Assembly (NCBI GenBank): GCA_025362795.1
Contig: JANYFE010000067.1
Coordinates: 24,427 to 88,426 of the forward strand
DNA: 64,000 bases
Source of the DNA: Rhodobacterales bacterium
Lineage (GTDB): Bacteria; Pseudomonadota; Alphaproteobacteria; Rhodobacterales; Rhodobacteraceae
Reading direction: 5' to 3'
Shown here: piece after piece, positions 9,382 to 18,566 of the stretch
Numbering within the stretch: the first letter of the stretch is position 1
Layout: every line of letters starts with the position of its first letter
Notes under the pieces: generated by a model
The model's input: only the letters and a program-made list of their open reading frames with translations
What the model was told of the DNA's origin: nothing
Database searches by the model: none
Made by a program: the position numbers and the translations under genes

Positions 9382-11010
9382 TCATATCTGGTCGGTGCCA
9401 ACTTTCAGATGCACCTCGTGATGGGACGCCACGCTTTGGCGTTCGATCATGCGGTGGACGCGGGGCGGTTCGGACCCGCGGTGCAGGGTCAGCACGCGGT
9501 CGGCGACTTCCGCATCGGCCTTGGTGCGGCGCATGTTGTGGCGCAGGTAATCGTTCCACGTTGCGACGTGGTAGCTTTCGATCCACTGGTCAGGGTGTTC
9601 CAGATCGCGCAGCAGCACCCACTGCCGGGCCCCATCACGCCTGCGGATGCGGCGGCGTTCGGTCATCACCTCCAGGAATTCTGGGATGTCACGGTCGTCG
9701 ATCTGATAGTCGATCATCACCATGACGGGACCCGACCGCCCGCGCAGATCAAGTTGCAACAACGGTTCGCGGAAACGGTCCAGAGGGTCGAGGTCGGCGG
9801 TGCCAAATTCCGGCAGAACAGCCCAGAAGCCGACCACGCCGCCCAGAAAGAGTGAGATGGCAGAGGCCACGAGTGCGCCTTCGGTGCCGATCGTCTCTGC
9901 GAGGGCACCCCAGATCAAGCTGCCGATGGCGAGGCCGCCGAATGTGGCCATCTGATACAACGACAGGGCGCGGCCAACGACCCAGCGGGGCGAGGACAGC
10001 TGGACGGTGACGTTGAAAAGCGACAGCGCCAGCACCCAGCATGCCCCGGTCAACATGATGGCGGGCAGGCTGACCCACAGCATCCGGCTTTGCGACAGGA
10101 TCAGGACACCTAGGCCAAAGCAGGCAAATGCGGCGCGGACCAGCCCTTCATTGGTCATGCGCTGGCGCAGCGTGGCGTTCAGCAGGCCACCACCGATCGC
10201 GCCAAGACCAAAGGCCCCCAGCATGATGCCATAGGTGAACGCGCCGCCCTGAACCAGGTCGCGGGCCACCAGTGGCAGCAGGGCCAGAACACTGATGGCG
10301 CCCAGACCGAACAGCAATCCACGCAGCATGACCTTCAGAAGGTTCGGCGACATGGCGACATAGCGCAGGCCCGCGCCCACCGCGGGGCCAAAACTTTCGC
10401 GCGGAACAATGGTCGGTCTGACGGCGGGCCGCCACAGGATCAGGGTCGCCAGAAAGGGCAGGTAGCTGACTGCGTTCACCGCAAATGCGGCGGCGGCCCC
10501 GGCGGTGGCGACAATCACACCCCCCAGCGCAGGCCCGATCGAACGCATCAGGTTGAACCCCATCGAATTCAGCGACACCGCCTCGGGCAGGTTTTCGCGC
10601 GGCACGATGTCACCCAGTGCGGCCTGCCATGACGGGTTGTTGAGGGCAGTGCCAAGACCGATCAGAAAGGTGAATCCCAACAGCGTCCACGGTGTCAGGA
10701 TACCACTGTAGGCGGCAGCGACAAGGGCAACGGACGCCACCAGCATCAGCGCTTGGGCGATCAACATGATCTGACGGCGGTCGTAGTTGTCGGCAAGCGC
10801 CCCAGCCGACAGCGAAAACAGCATGATCGGCAGGGTGCTGGAGGTTTGCACCAGCGCGATCATGCTGGGCGATGTGGTCAGGCTGGTCATCAGCCAGGCG
10901 GCCCCGACGGATTGGACCAGACCGCCGAAGTTCGACACCTGACTGGCGGCCCAGAACTGGCGAAAAACCTTGTGGCGCAACGGGGCAAGGGCAGAGACGG
11001 GATGCGGCAC
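9382..11010 (-). CDS. MFS transporter of the MFS_3 (enterobactin-exporter-like) group
   Basis: A twelve-helix major facilitator, about 542 residues from the proposed GTG start at 11010. It begins FRQFWAASQVSNFGG and has the loop-2 motif GALADNYDRRQIM, where the MFS motif A is expected. After the last helix there is a cytoplasmic tail of about 130 residues (IPEFLEVMTERRRIRRRDG and onward), resembling the antibiotic-biosynthesis-monooxygenase-like extension common in this group. The reading frame stays open 67 codons further upstream, but that stretch is proline- and arginine-rich without hydrophobic character. The GTG has AGGA nine bases before it. The exported substrate is unknown. Confidence 0.8.
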   Translation of the reverse strand: MPHPVSALAPLRHKVFRQFWAASQVSNFGGLVQSVGAAWLMTSLTTSPSMIALVQTSSTLPIMLFSLSAGALADNYDRRQIMLIAQALMLVASVALVAAAYSGILTPWTLLGFTFLIGLGTALNNPSWQAALGDIVPRENLPEAVSLNSMGFNLMRSIGPALGGVIVATAGAAAAFAVNAVSYLPFLATLILWRPAVRPTIVPRESFGPAVGAGLRYVAMSPNLLKVMLRGLLFGLGAISVLALLPLVARDLVQGGAFTYGIMLGAFGLGAIGGGLLNATLRQRMTNEGLVRAAFACFGLGVLILSQSRMLWVSLPAIMLTGACWVLALSLFNVTVQLSSPRWVVGRALSLYQMATFGGLAIGSLIWGALAETIGTEGALVASAISLFLGGVVGFWAVLPEFGTADLDPLDRFREPLLQLDLRGRSGPVMVMIDYQIDDRDIPEFLEVMTERRRIRRRDGARQWVLLRDLEHPDQWIESYHVATWNDYLRHNMRRTKADAEVADRVLTLHRGSEPPRVHRMIERQSVASHHEVHLKVGTDQI

Positions 11011-11176
11011 AAAGGCAATCCTGAAAGGCCCCTGACGGTGGGGGTGGATGGCGCAGTATTCCGGCAAGGGTCCAGGAGGGTCAAGGGCGCCGCGATGACA
11101 GGGACGTGACAACGCAAGCGGGGCGCGGGTCAAACGTCTTGGAAAAACTTGGGCAGCTGACCCGCTCCGGCCGACC

Positions 11177-12265
11177 TCAGCGCGGGACGGCCACAGAGCT
11201 GCGGGTGACAAGGGTGCATTCCAGTTCGACCCGGGCCGCGCCCCCTGCCCCGGTCGCCAGCCGCTTGGCCGCCCAGCCGCCCATCGCGCGGTGCGGCAAG
11301 ATCAGGGTGGTCAGCCGCGGATGCAGGTGGCGCGAGATTTCTTCGTCGTCAAACCCGACCACCGACATATCTTGCGGAATATGCAGACCCGCTTCTTTCA
11401 GCGCCTCGTAACAGCCGACCGCCATCCGGTCGTTCTGGCAAAAGATCGCGGTGGGCGGTTCAGGCAACGCCAGCAGCGCTTGCGTCCCATCATAGCCCGA
11501 GGAGGGCGACCAGTTGCCGCGCCTGACCAATGCGGCATCAAAGCCGATACCTGCCGCCGCCAGTGCCTGACGATACCCCTTCTGCCGGTCGCGCGCCGCC
11601 TGCATCCACGGCTCGCCAGTGATCATGCCGATCCTGCGGTGGCCATGGTCGATCAGATGCTGCGTCGCCCTGCGACCGCCTGCGGTTTCGGCGGGCAGCA
11701 CAGATGGCAGCTGGCCCGCCTCGTCGTAACAGTTCAAAAGCACGATGGGCACGCCCAGCGCCAGCAATTCGGCAGGCAAAGTCACCTTCCGGGTGAAGAT
11801 CGTCATATAGATCAGACCGGCCAAAGGCTGACGGGTCAGCACCCTGATCGCCTCGCGCTCGGTTTCCAGATCATTGCTGGTCTGGGTGGACAACACGATG
11901 CGGCCATCTTCCCAGCACGCCGCCCGCGCTCCGTCAATGGCGACAACGGCCTCGGGGCTGGTGGCAAGCTGGTCCACCAGAAAACCGACCGGATCGGAAT
12001 GAGTTGCGCTGGGACGGGGTTCCAGATGGGCGAAGGTTGGCGGGGCATAGGCCAGCTTTACGGCGGCCGCGATCACCCGCGCCCGGGTTTCGTTCGAGAT
12101 TTTGACGCCCGGCGCCTTGTTCAGCACAAAAGACACCGTGGCCTGCGAACAGCCCGCCTCCAGTGCCACATCGGTCATCGTCACCCGACGGGTCGGCGCA
12201 GTTGCAGCTTTAAGGCCTGTCCGGGGTTTGCCGCCGGGACTGGATCTGGTCTGGCCATCACTCAT
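11177..12265 (-). CDS. LacI family transcriptional regulator
   Basis: This 362-residue regulator has an N-terminal LacI helix-turn-helix (about residues 27-80: VTMTDVALEAGCSQATVSFV, then the hinge region) and a periplasmic-binding-like ligand domain ending in VVGFDDEEISRHLHPRLTT, the standard LacI C-terminal signature. It is divergent from an RbsABC-like sugar transporter, which it probably represses until its sugar is present. The start at 12265 is preceded by AAGGGGC some 15 bases upstream, so it is approximate; the frame stays open for 29 more codons. Its target operon is damaged in this genome, so the regulator may now have no functional target. Confidence 0.87.
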   Translation of the reverse strand: MSDGQTRSSPGGKPRTGLKAATAPTRRVTMTDVALEAGCSQATVSFVLNKAPGVKISNETRARVIAAAVKLAYAPPTFAHLEPRPSATHSDPVGFLVDQLATSPEAVVAIDGARAACWEDGRIVLSTQTSNDLETEREAIRVLTRQPLAGLIYMTIFTRKVTLPAELLALGVPIVLLNCYDEAGQLPSVLPAETAGGRRATQHLIDHGHRRIGMITGEPWMQAARDRQKGYRQALAAAGIGFDAALVRRGNWSPSSGYDGTQALLALPEPPTAIFCQNDRMAVGCYEALKEAGLHIPQDMSVVGFDDEEISRHLHPRLTTLILPHRAMGGWAAKRLATGAGGAARVELECTLVTRSSVAVPR

Positions 12266-12591
12266 CACACGCCCATGCCCCTTTTGAACTTTGCGCAACC
12301 CTGCTTCGCAAGTCCGGCTTTTATCCGGCAAGACCTTACCGCTTCCAGCCATTAATAATCATAAATTCTGTTTGACATAGAATATTCGCTGCCGAAGATG
12401 TCAATTGCGGACCAACCACACCGGATCGGGGCCGTAACCCGAACTTTTGTGACCTGACTGGGACGACAGGTGATTTGCGGTTCTGCCACAAGGGCGGGGC
12501 CAAGGCGTTCGCGCTGCACGCAGCCTTTCAAACCTGCCGCCTCAAAGCCTTCGTCAACAGACAGAATTTTCGCTTCTTGGGAGGACTTCAC
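12266..12591. promoter_or_regulatory. divergent control region between the lacI-type gene and the sugar ABC operon
   Basis: These 326 bp hold no gene I can support. An AT-rich core at about 12352-12390 contains an inverted repeat ATTCT-N9-AGAAT (12365-12383) that overlaps a TTGACA hexamer (12372-12377) facing the ABC operon. This arrangement suits a LacI-type repressor site. The corresponding -10 (about 12395-12400, AAGATG) is weak. The strong ribosome site GGGAGGA of the binding-protein gene lies at 12579-12585. Confidence 0.4.
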
Positions 12592-13541
12592 TTGAAAACC
12601 GCACTTAAACTTGCCGTGCTTGCCTTGGCCGGAACGGCTCTTGTTTCGCCCGCCGTGGCGCAGGAAAAAAGCAGATCGCCTTCGTGGTGAATGCGTCATC
12701 CGACTTTTGGAAACTGGCCGAGGCGGGTGTCGCCAAGGCGCAAAAAGAACTGCCTGACTTTGAACTGCAGTTCAAATACCCCGCACAGGGCACCGCAGCG
12801 CTGCAAAACGCGCTGATGGATGACCTTGTTGCCGCCGGAACGGATGCGATCATGATCTCGTCCGCCGACCCAAAGAACTCGATTGACGCGTTCAACAAGA
12901 TCGCCGGACAGATCCCGCTGTTCACCACCGATAGCGATGCGCCGTCGTCGAACCGCATCGCTTACCTTGGCTCGTCCAACGAACTGGCGGGCGAACAGGC
13001 CGGCGGCGAGATGGTCAAAGCCCTGCCGGGCGGTGGCAAATGCATGGGCTTTGTCGGCTTCCTGCAGGCGGACAATGCCAAGGAACGTATCGCCGGGTTC
13101 AAGAAGGCGATCGAGGGTCACGGCATCGAACTGGTCGACGTGCGCGGCGATGACGTGGACTTTGCCAAGGCCCGCACCAATGTCGATGACGTGATCGTCG
13201 CCAATCCGGAAATCACCTGCATGGTCGGTTTCTATTCCTACAACCCGCCGAAAATCTACGAGGCTCTGCAAGCTGCGGGCAAACTGGGCACGATCACCGT
13301 CGTCGCCTTTGACGAAGACCCGGTGACGCTGGGCGCGGTCAAGGAAGGCTCGTTTGCCTCGACCGTGGTGCAGCAGCCGTTCGAATGGGGCTATCAAGGC
13401 ATGAAGCTGATGGCGGCCTATCTGAATGGCGACAAGTCGGGCGTGCCGGCCGACGGGCTGATCATCGTGCCGACCAAAGTGGTCAACAAGGACAATGTCG
13501 ACGAATTCTCTGCCGACCTGAAAGCCAAGATTGGCGGCTGA
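12592..13541 (+). pseudogene. sugar ABC transporter substrate-binding protein (RbsB-like), frameshifted
   Basis: A TTG start at 12592 follows a strong GGGAGGA ribosome site and encodes a clear signal peptide (LKTALKLAVLALAGTALVSP, cleavage after AVA-Q). The frame then hits TGA at 12688. One frame back, from 12667 on, the protein continues as KKQIAFVVNASSDFWKLAEA through a complete pentose/hexose-binding domain of the Peripla_BP_4 family ending at 13541. The break sits in a run of six A residues (12665-12670); seven would restore the gene. So either one base is missing through mutation or sequencing error, or slippage bypasses it. As written it cannot make the exported protein. Confidence 0.8.
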
Positions 13542-13559
13542 GGGATTTGGTTTATAGTT

Positions 13560-13586
13560 CCGGCGCTGCACCGGTTGCAGCGCCGG
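13560..13586 (+). other. intercistronic stem-loop after the binding-protein gene
   Basis: CCGGCGCTGCA (13560-13570) pairs perfectly with TGCAGCGCCGG (13576-13586) around a 5-nt loop. It lies between the binding-protein and ATPase genes. There is no clean T-tract, so it probably protects the upstream message or reduces read-through rather than fully terminating. The pattern matches two other binding-protein genes in this window. Confidence 0.65.
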
Positions 13587-13605
13587 GATTTTCAGGGAAA
13601 TTCGC

Positions 13606-15144
13606 GTGAATCTCATCCAGTCTGCAGACCCGTTTCTGACGCTGAAAGCCGTGCGCAAATCCTATACCGGTGTGCTGGCGCTCGCCGGGCTTGATCTTGT
13701 CATCCGCCCCGGTGAAGTCGTGGGACTGGTGGGCGAGAATGGCGCGGGCAAGTCGACGCTGATGAAGATATTGGGCGGCGTGATTGCGCCCGATAGCGGC
13801 GAGATCGTGATCGACGGCAAAAGTTTCGCCGCCCTGAGCGTCAAACAGTCGATAGGTTCGGGGATTGCCTTTGTGCATCAGGAACTTAACCTGTTCGACA
13901 ATCTGGACGTGGCGGCGAATGTCTATATCGGCCGCGAGCCACGCAAATACGGCATCCTCAATCTGGTCGATACCGCGCGGCAACAGGCGGCGGTGGCGCC
14001 CTTGCTGGAACAACTGGGGGCCAATTTCGCGCCCGACACGCTGGTGGCCCGCTTGTCGCTCGCCCAGCAGCAACTGGTCGAGATTGCCAAGGCTTTGTCC
14101 TATGACGCCCGGCTGGTGATCCTGGACGAGCCGACCAGCAGCCTGCCCTATGCCGAGACCGAACGCCTGCTGGGCGTGATGGACCGGCTGCGGGCGCGGG
14201 GCATTGCGGTGGTGTTTGTTTCGCACCGCCTGCACGAGGTTGAACGCGCCGCCGACCGGGTCGTGGTCTTGCGCGATGGCCAACTGGTCGGGGAACTGGC
14301 ACGCGGCGATGTGAGCCACGACCGCATGGTCAAGCTGATGATCGGCCGGGATCTGAAAGGAAATTATCTGCCGCCGCGGCAACCGAAAGGTGCTGTGGCC
14401 TTGTCAGTGCGCGGCATCCGGACGGCTACCTATCCCGGTCGCGCCGTGGATCTGGACCTGCACAAGGGTGAAATCATGGGGCTTGCCGGGCTTGTCGGAT
14501 CGGGCCGCACCGAGTTGGCGCGGGCGCTGTTCGGCATAGACCCGATCCTGGGTGGCACCGTGCAACTGGACGGCGTTCCGGTGGTGATCCGCAATTCCCG
14601 TCAGGCCGTGGCACGCGGGGTTTTTCTGGTGCCGGAGGACCGCAAGGCGACCGGCGTGATCCTGGACCTGCCGGTGGCGCAGAACATCACCCTGCCTGAC
14701 TTGCCGCGTTACGCCAGCGGTCCGCTGGTGTCTGCGGGTCTGGAGAATGCGCGGGCGACACAAAGCCGTGCGAGCCTTGCCATCAAGACGCCGGACATCC
14801 AAACCCGGACCAAGCTGCTGTCGGGCGGCAATCAGCAAAAGGTGGTGCTGGCGAAATGGCTGGCGATGCAGCCCAAGGTAATGATCTTTGACGAACCAAC
14901 CCGCGGCATTGATATCGGCTCCAAGTCAGAGATTTACCGTCTGATGCGCGGGCTGGCCGATCAGGGCGTGGCGGTCTTGATGATTTCCTCCGACATGGAG
15001 GAGGTTATCGGCGTGTCGGACCGGGTGACGGTGATGCACGAGGGTCGCATCAGCGGTGTCTTGGACCGCGCGGATTTCAGTGAGGAAAACGTGCTGCAAC
15101 TGGCGGTGGGCCGGGCAGCGGTGCAGGGCGGGAGCAGGGCATGA
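13606..15144 (+). CDS. sugar ABC transporter ATP-binding protein (RbsA/MglA type, two ABC domains)
   Basis: A 512-residue duplicated ATPase of the CUT2 family. The first ABC domain has Walker A GENGAGKST (about residue 46), a degenerate signature SLAQQQLVEIAKAL and Walker B LVILDEPTSSL. The second has a degenerate Walker A (GLVGSGRTEL), signature LSGGNQQKVVLAKWL and Walker B VMIFDEPTRGID. This asymmetry is normal for the family. It starts with GTG after AGGGAAA and overlaps the permease gene by ATGA. The gene is intact although both of its partners carry disruptive lesions. Confidence 0.92.
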   Translation: MNLIQSADPFLTLKAVRKSYTGVLALAGLDLVIRPGEVVGLVGENGAGKSTLMKILGGVIAPDSGEIVIDGKSFAALSVKQSIGSGIAFVHQELNLFDNLDVAANVYIGREPRKYGILNLVDTARQQAAVAPLLEQLGANFAPDTLVARLSLAQQQLVEIAKALSYDARLVILDEPTSSLPYAETERLLGVMDRLRARGIAVVFVSHRLHEVERAADRVVVLRDGQLVGELARGDVSHDRMVKLMIGRDLKGNYLPPRQPKGAVALSVRGIRTATYPGRAVDLDLHKGEIMGLAGLVGSGRTELARALFGIDPILGGTVQLDGVPVVIRNSRQAVARGVFLVPEDRKATGVILDLPVAQNITLPDLPRYASGPLVSAGLENARATQSRASLAIKTPDIQTRTKLLSGGNQQKVVLAKWLAMQPKVMIFDEPTRGIDIGSKSEIYRLMRGLADQGVAVLMISSDMEEVIGVSDRVTVMHEGRISGVLDRADFSEENVLQLAVGRAAVQGGSRA

Positions 15145-16121
15145 ACAAAAAAGACCTCGGGCTGTTGGTGCTGATCATCGTGGTGGCGCTGGGGGTCTAC
15201 TTGCGCAACCCGCTGTTCCTGTCTGCCAACAACATTGCCAACACCGCCAATCTGATCGGGCTGTTCGGGCTGTTTTCCATCGCGCAGGGCTTTGTCATCA
15301 TTACCGGCGGCATTGATCTGTCTGCAGGATCGCTGATCGCTCTGCTGGGCGTGTTGTTCGTCAGTATGGTCGGCAGCATGGGTATTTACTAGCCGGCGGC
15401 GATGGTGATGGTGATGGCCGTCGGGCTGGTGTTGGGACTGGCGCACGGCCTGCTGATCACCCAGCTAAAGATCCAGCCCTTTGTCGTCACCTTATGCGGG
15501 TTGTTGATTTATCGCGGCGCAGCAAGAGGTTACACGGCAGACGCCACGGCGGGCTTTCCGTTTGGCAGCACATATCCGGGTCTGGATTTCTTTACCAACC
15601 GGATCTGGGGCATACCGACCGCCACCTATGTCTTGCTGGTGGTCGCGGTGATTGCCTGGTTCGTGCTGCACCGGTCGGTCTTTGGCCGCTACCTGTTCGC
15701 CGTCGGCAAGAACGAAGAGGCGGCACGGTTTTCGGGCATTCGCACCGATCTGGTGATCCTGTCGGCCTATGTGATCTGCGCCGGCCTGACCGCCTTCGCC
15801 TCGATCTTCTTTGCGATGTATACAAGGTCGGTCGCCCCGTCGTCGCATGGCAATTTCTACGAGCTTTACGCGATTGCGGCAGCGGTGCTGGGTGGGTTTT
15901 CGCTGCGCGGTGGCGAAGGGTCGATCATCGGCGTGGTGCTGGGCACGATCCTGTTGCAGATCTTGCAGAACCTCGTGAACCTGCTGGGCATCCCGTCCTC
16001 GCTGAACTTCGCGGTGATGGGCGGGGTCATTCTGGCCGGGGTGCTGGTGGATCAGCAGTTCAGCACCTTGCGCGACCGCCGCATGAAGGCGCAGTCGGCC
16101 AAGGCGATGGCGGGCGGCTGA
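15141..16121 (+). pseudogene. sugar ABC transporter permease (RbsC type), interrupted by an in-frame TAG
   Basis: The ATG at 15141 overlaps the ATPase stop. Translation runs MNKKDLGLLVLIIVVALGVY through the first helices and the conserved ITGGIDLSAGSLIAL, then meets TAG at 15390-15392 after GSMGIY. The same frame continues without other damage (PAAMVMVMAVGLVLGLAHG through AVLGGFSLRGGEGSIIG, the CUT2 permease motif) to TGA at 16121. If TAG replaces CAG, the ancestral residue would be Gln. Without suppression, only about 83 residues are made and the permease is non-functional. The full frame is 327 codons including the final stop, the normal family length. Confidence 0.85.
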
Positions 16122-16122
16122 C

Positions 16123-16155
16123 CTGGCTCGGGCACAGAAAGTGTCGCCCGGCCAG
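16123..16155 (+). terminator. hairpin directly after the permease gene
   Basis: CTGGC-T-CGGGC-ACA pairs with TGT-C-GCCCG-GCCAG around a GAAAG loop, giving 13 base pairs with two single-base bulges, starting two bases after the permease stop. No T-run follows, so termination strength is uncertain, but the position suits the end of the operon. Confidence 0.5.
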
Positions 16156-16429
16156 ATCAGCGCATTGGTGCCCCGATGATGCGCTGCGGCCTTTGGCCAC
16201 TATGGCCAGGAAAAGACCGCACACAAAGCCGCGCCCGCGTGCCGTGACCCCGCGTCACGCCGAAAGTTACCCAAAGGTCAAACGCTCCAAATTATTGTTA
16301 AAAATCAGTACCCTGAAAAATGTCCACATGTGGACGTTAAAAAAACCGGCCCGGCCCGCCTGAGCACCGCCACCGCCAATTCGCGGCCCGTCTTCGCGTT
16401 TGCGGGCCCGCCGAACGCGGCGCAAGGGA
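16156..16429. other. non-coding stretch with a perfect 14-bp palindrome
   Basis: No gene is supportable here. An AT-rich island (about 16290-16345) surrounds the perfect palindrome GTCCACATGTGGAC at 16322-16335. Read leftwards it is followed by ATTTTTC, so it could be a weak terminator for the epimerase operon arriving on the minus strand. A protein-binding site is the alternative. The adjoining 16350-16420 is GC-rich and featureless. Confidence 0.4.
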
Positions 16430-17425
16430 CTAGTTTTTTGAGAGCCAACGGTCCACAATTTGGCCTTCGATGTCCAAAGAAACAAGTTGGACATGTGCAT
16501 GGTCCATCGCGTCGACATAGCCCCGAAAGCAGGCATCCAGGTCCGGAGCGGGCCGAAATTCGGGGAAGTCGGCCAGAAAACGGCCCATGGAATGCCAAAG
16601 GTCAAACTGCGTCTGCTCGTGATAAAGGCAGTTCGCGGGAACCGAGGGATGGCTGGCCAGATAATGCCTAGGGATCATTACAGGCCGCAGTTCTGCCCCG
16701 GCGGCGCTGGCGATACGCGCCATATAATCAAGGTGGTCGATCGGCGCATTGGGCGAGCCGACGGTATAGTCGCGGTTCAATGCCGCAGCCGACCCGGCGG
16801 TAAGGGCGATCATCCGACCGGTGTCCGATGCATCGGAGGTATGGATCCAGCCCCGCCGTGTTCCATCCAGAGAAGCGTCCGGGACCGGAACGGGCAGTCC
16901 GAGGCGCAGCCGCGCGATCAGATTTCGGGCGGAGCGGTCAAAGATCGAAATGACGAAACCCCGCCCGGCCGAAAACGTGGGGCGGACGATGGTCAAGGCG
17001 ATCCCGCGCAGCGCAAGATCGCGTTTCAAAGCCAGCTCTGTCGCGCGTTTCTCGGCCGCATAGGCGCTGGTTGTTGGTGACCAGACACCGGACTCGACCA
17101 TCGGCAGCTGGGTCAGCGGCAGGCCATAGACATCGACGGTGCTGACGAAGACGACTTGCATGACGCACGACGGCAATGCTGCTGCCAGGGCACTGGCCTC
17201 GATTCGGTTGAAGCAGACGAAATCGATCACTACGTCTGGCTTGAACGCGGCAAGGGCGGCCCGCAGCGCGAAAGTGTCATGACGGTCGCCCGCAAAGGTC
17301 TGCCCTTGGGCATCAGGAGCGATACTGCGCCGAAAGACGGCGACTTCGGCCCCTTGTGCGACCAGAGCCGCGTGGGTGTGGCCGGAAATGACACCAGAAC
17401 CACCAATGATAAAGATTCTGGCCAC
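16430..17425 (-). CDS. NAD-dependent epimerase/dehydratase (extended SDR)
   Basis: This 331-residue protein has the extended short-chain dehydrogenase fold. The N-terminal nucleotide loop is IFIIGGSGVISGH and the active-site pair is in TSAYAAEKRATE (YxxxK, about residue 120). Extended SDRs epimerize, dehydrate or oxidize nucleotide-linked or free sugars and sugar lactones. It is the last gene of the minus-strand ABC/glycosidase operon, 46 bp after the ATPase gene, so it probably acts on the imported sugar or its oxidized form. The precise reaction cannot be read from sequence. Confidence 0.78.
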   Translation of the reverse strand: MARIFIIGGSGVISGHTHAALVAQGAEVAVFRRSIAPDAQGQTFAGDRHDTFALRAALAAFKPDVVIDFVCFNRIEASALAAALPSCVMQVVFVSTVDVYGLPLTQLPMVESGVWSPTTSAYAAEKRATELALKRDLALRGIALTIVRPTFSAGRGFVISIFDRSARNLIARLRLGLPVPVPDASLDGTRRGWIHTSDASDTGRMIALTAGSAAALNRDYTVGSPNAPIDHLDYMARIASAAGAELRPVMIPRHYLASHPSVPANCLYHEQTQFDLWHSMGRFLADFPEFRPAPDLDACFRGYVDAMDHAHVQLVSLDIEGQIVDRWLSKN

Positions 17426-17471
17426 CAGTCACGCTCCCTTGTTTGAATTTCGTGCGATTGTGTGGGGGGTG

Positions 17472-18554
<1,083 letters not shown>

Positions 18555-18566
18555 GACTTCAACTCC

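Noticed and set aside
12661..12690. Programmed ribosomal frameshift in the binding-protein gene
   Set aside because: The six-A run is not in the phase of the classic A-AAA-AAG slippery codon pair and no stimulatory structure is evident directly downstream. A simple indel or sequencing error is more likely, though transcript slippage is not excluded.
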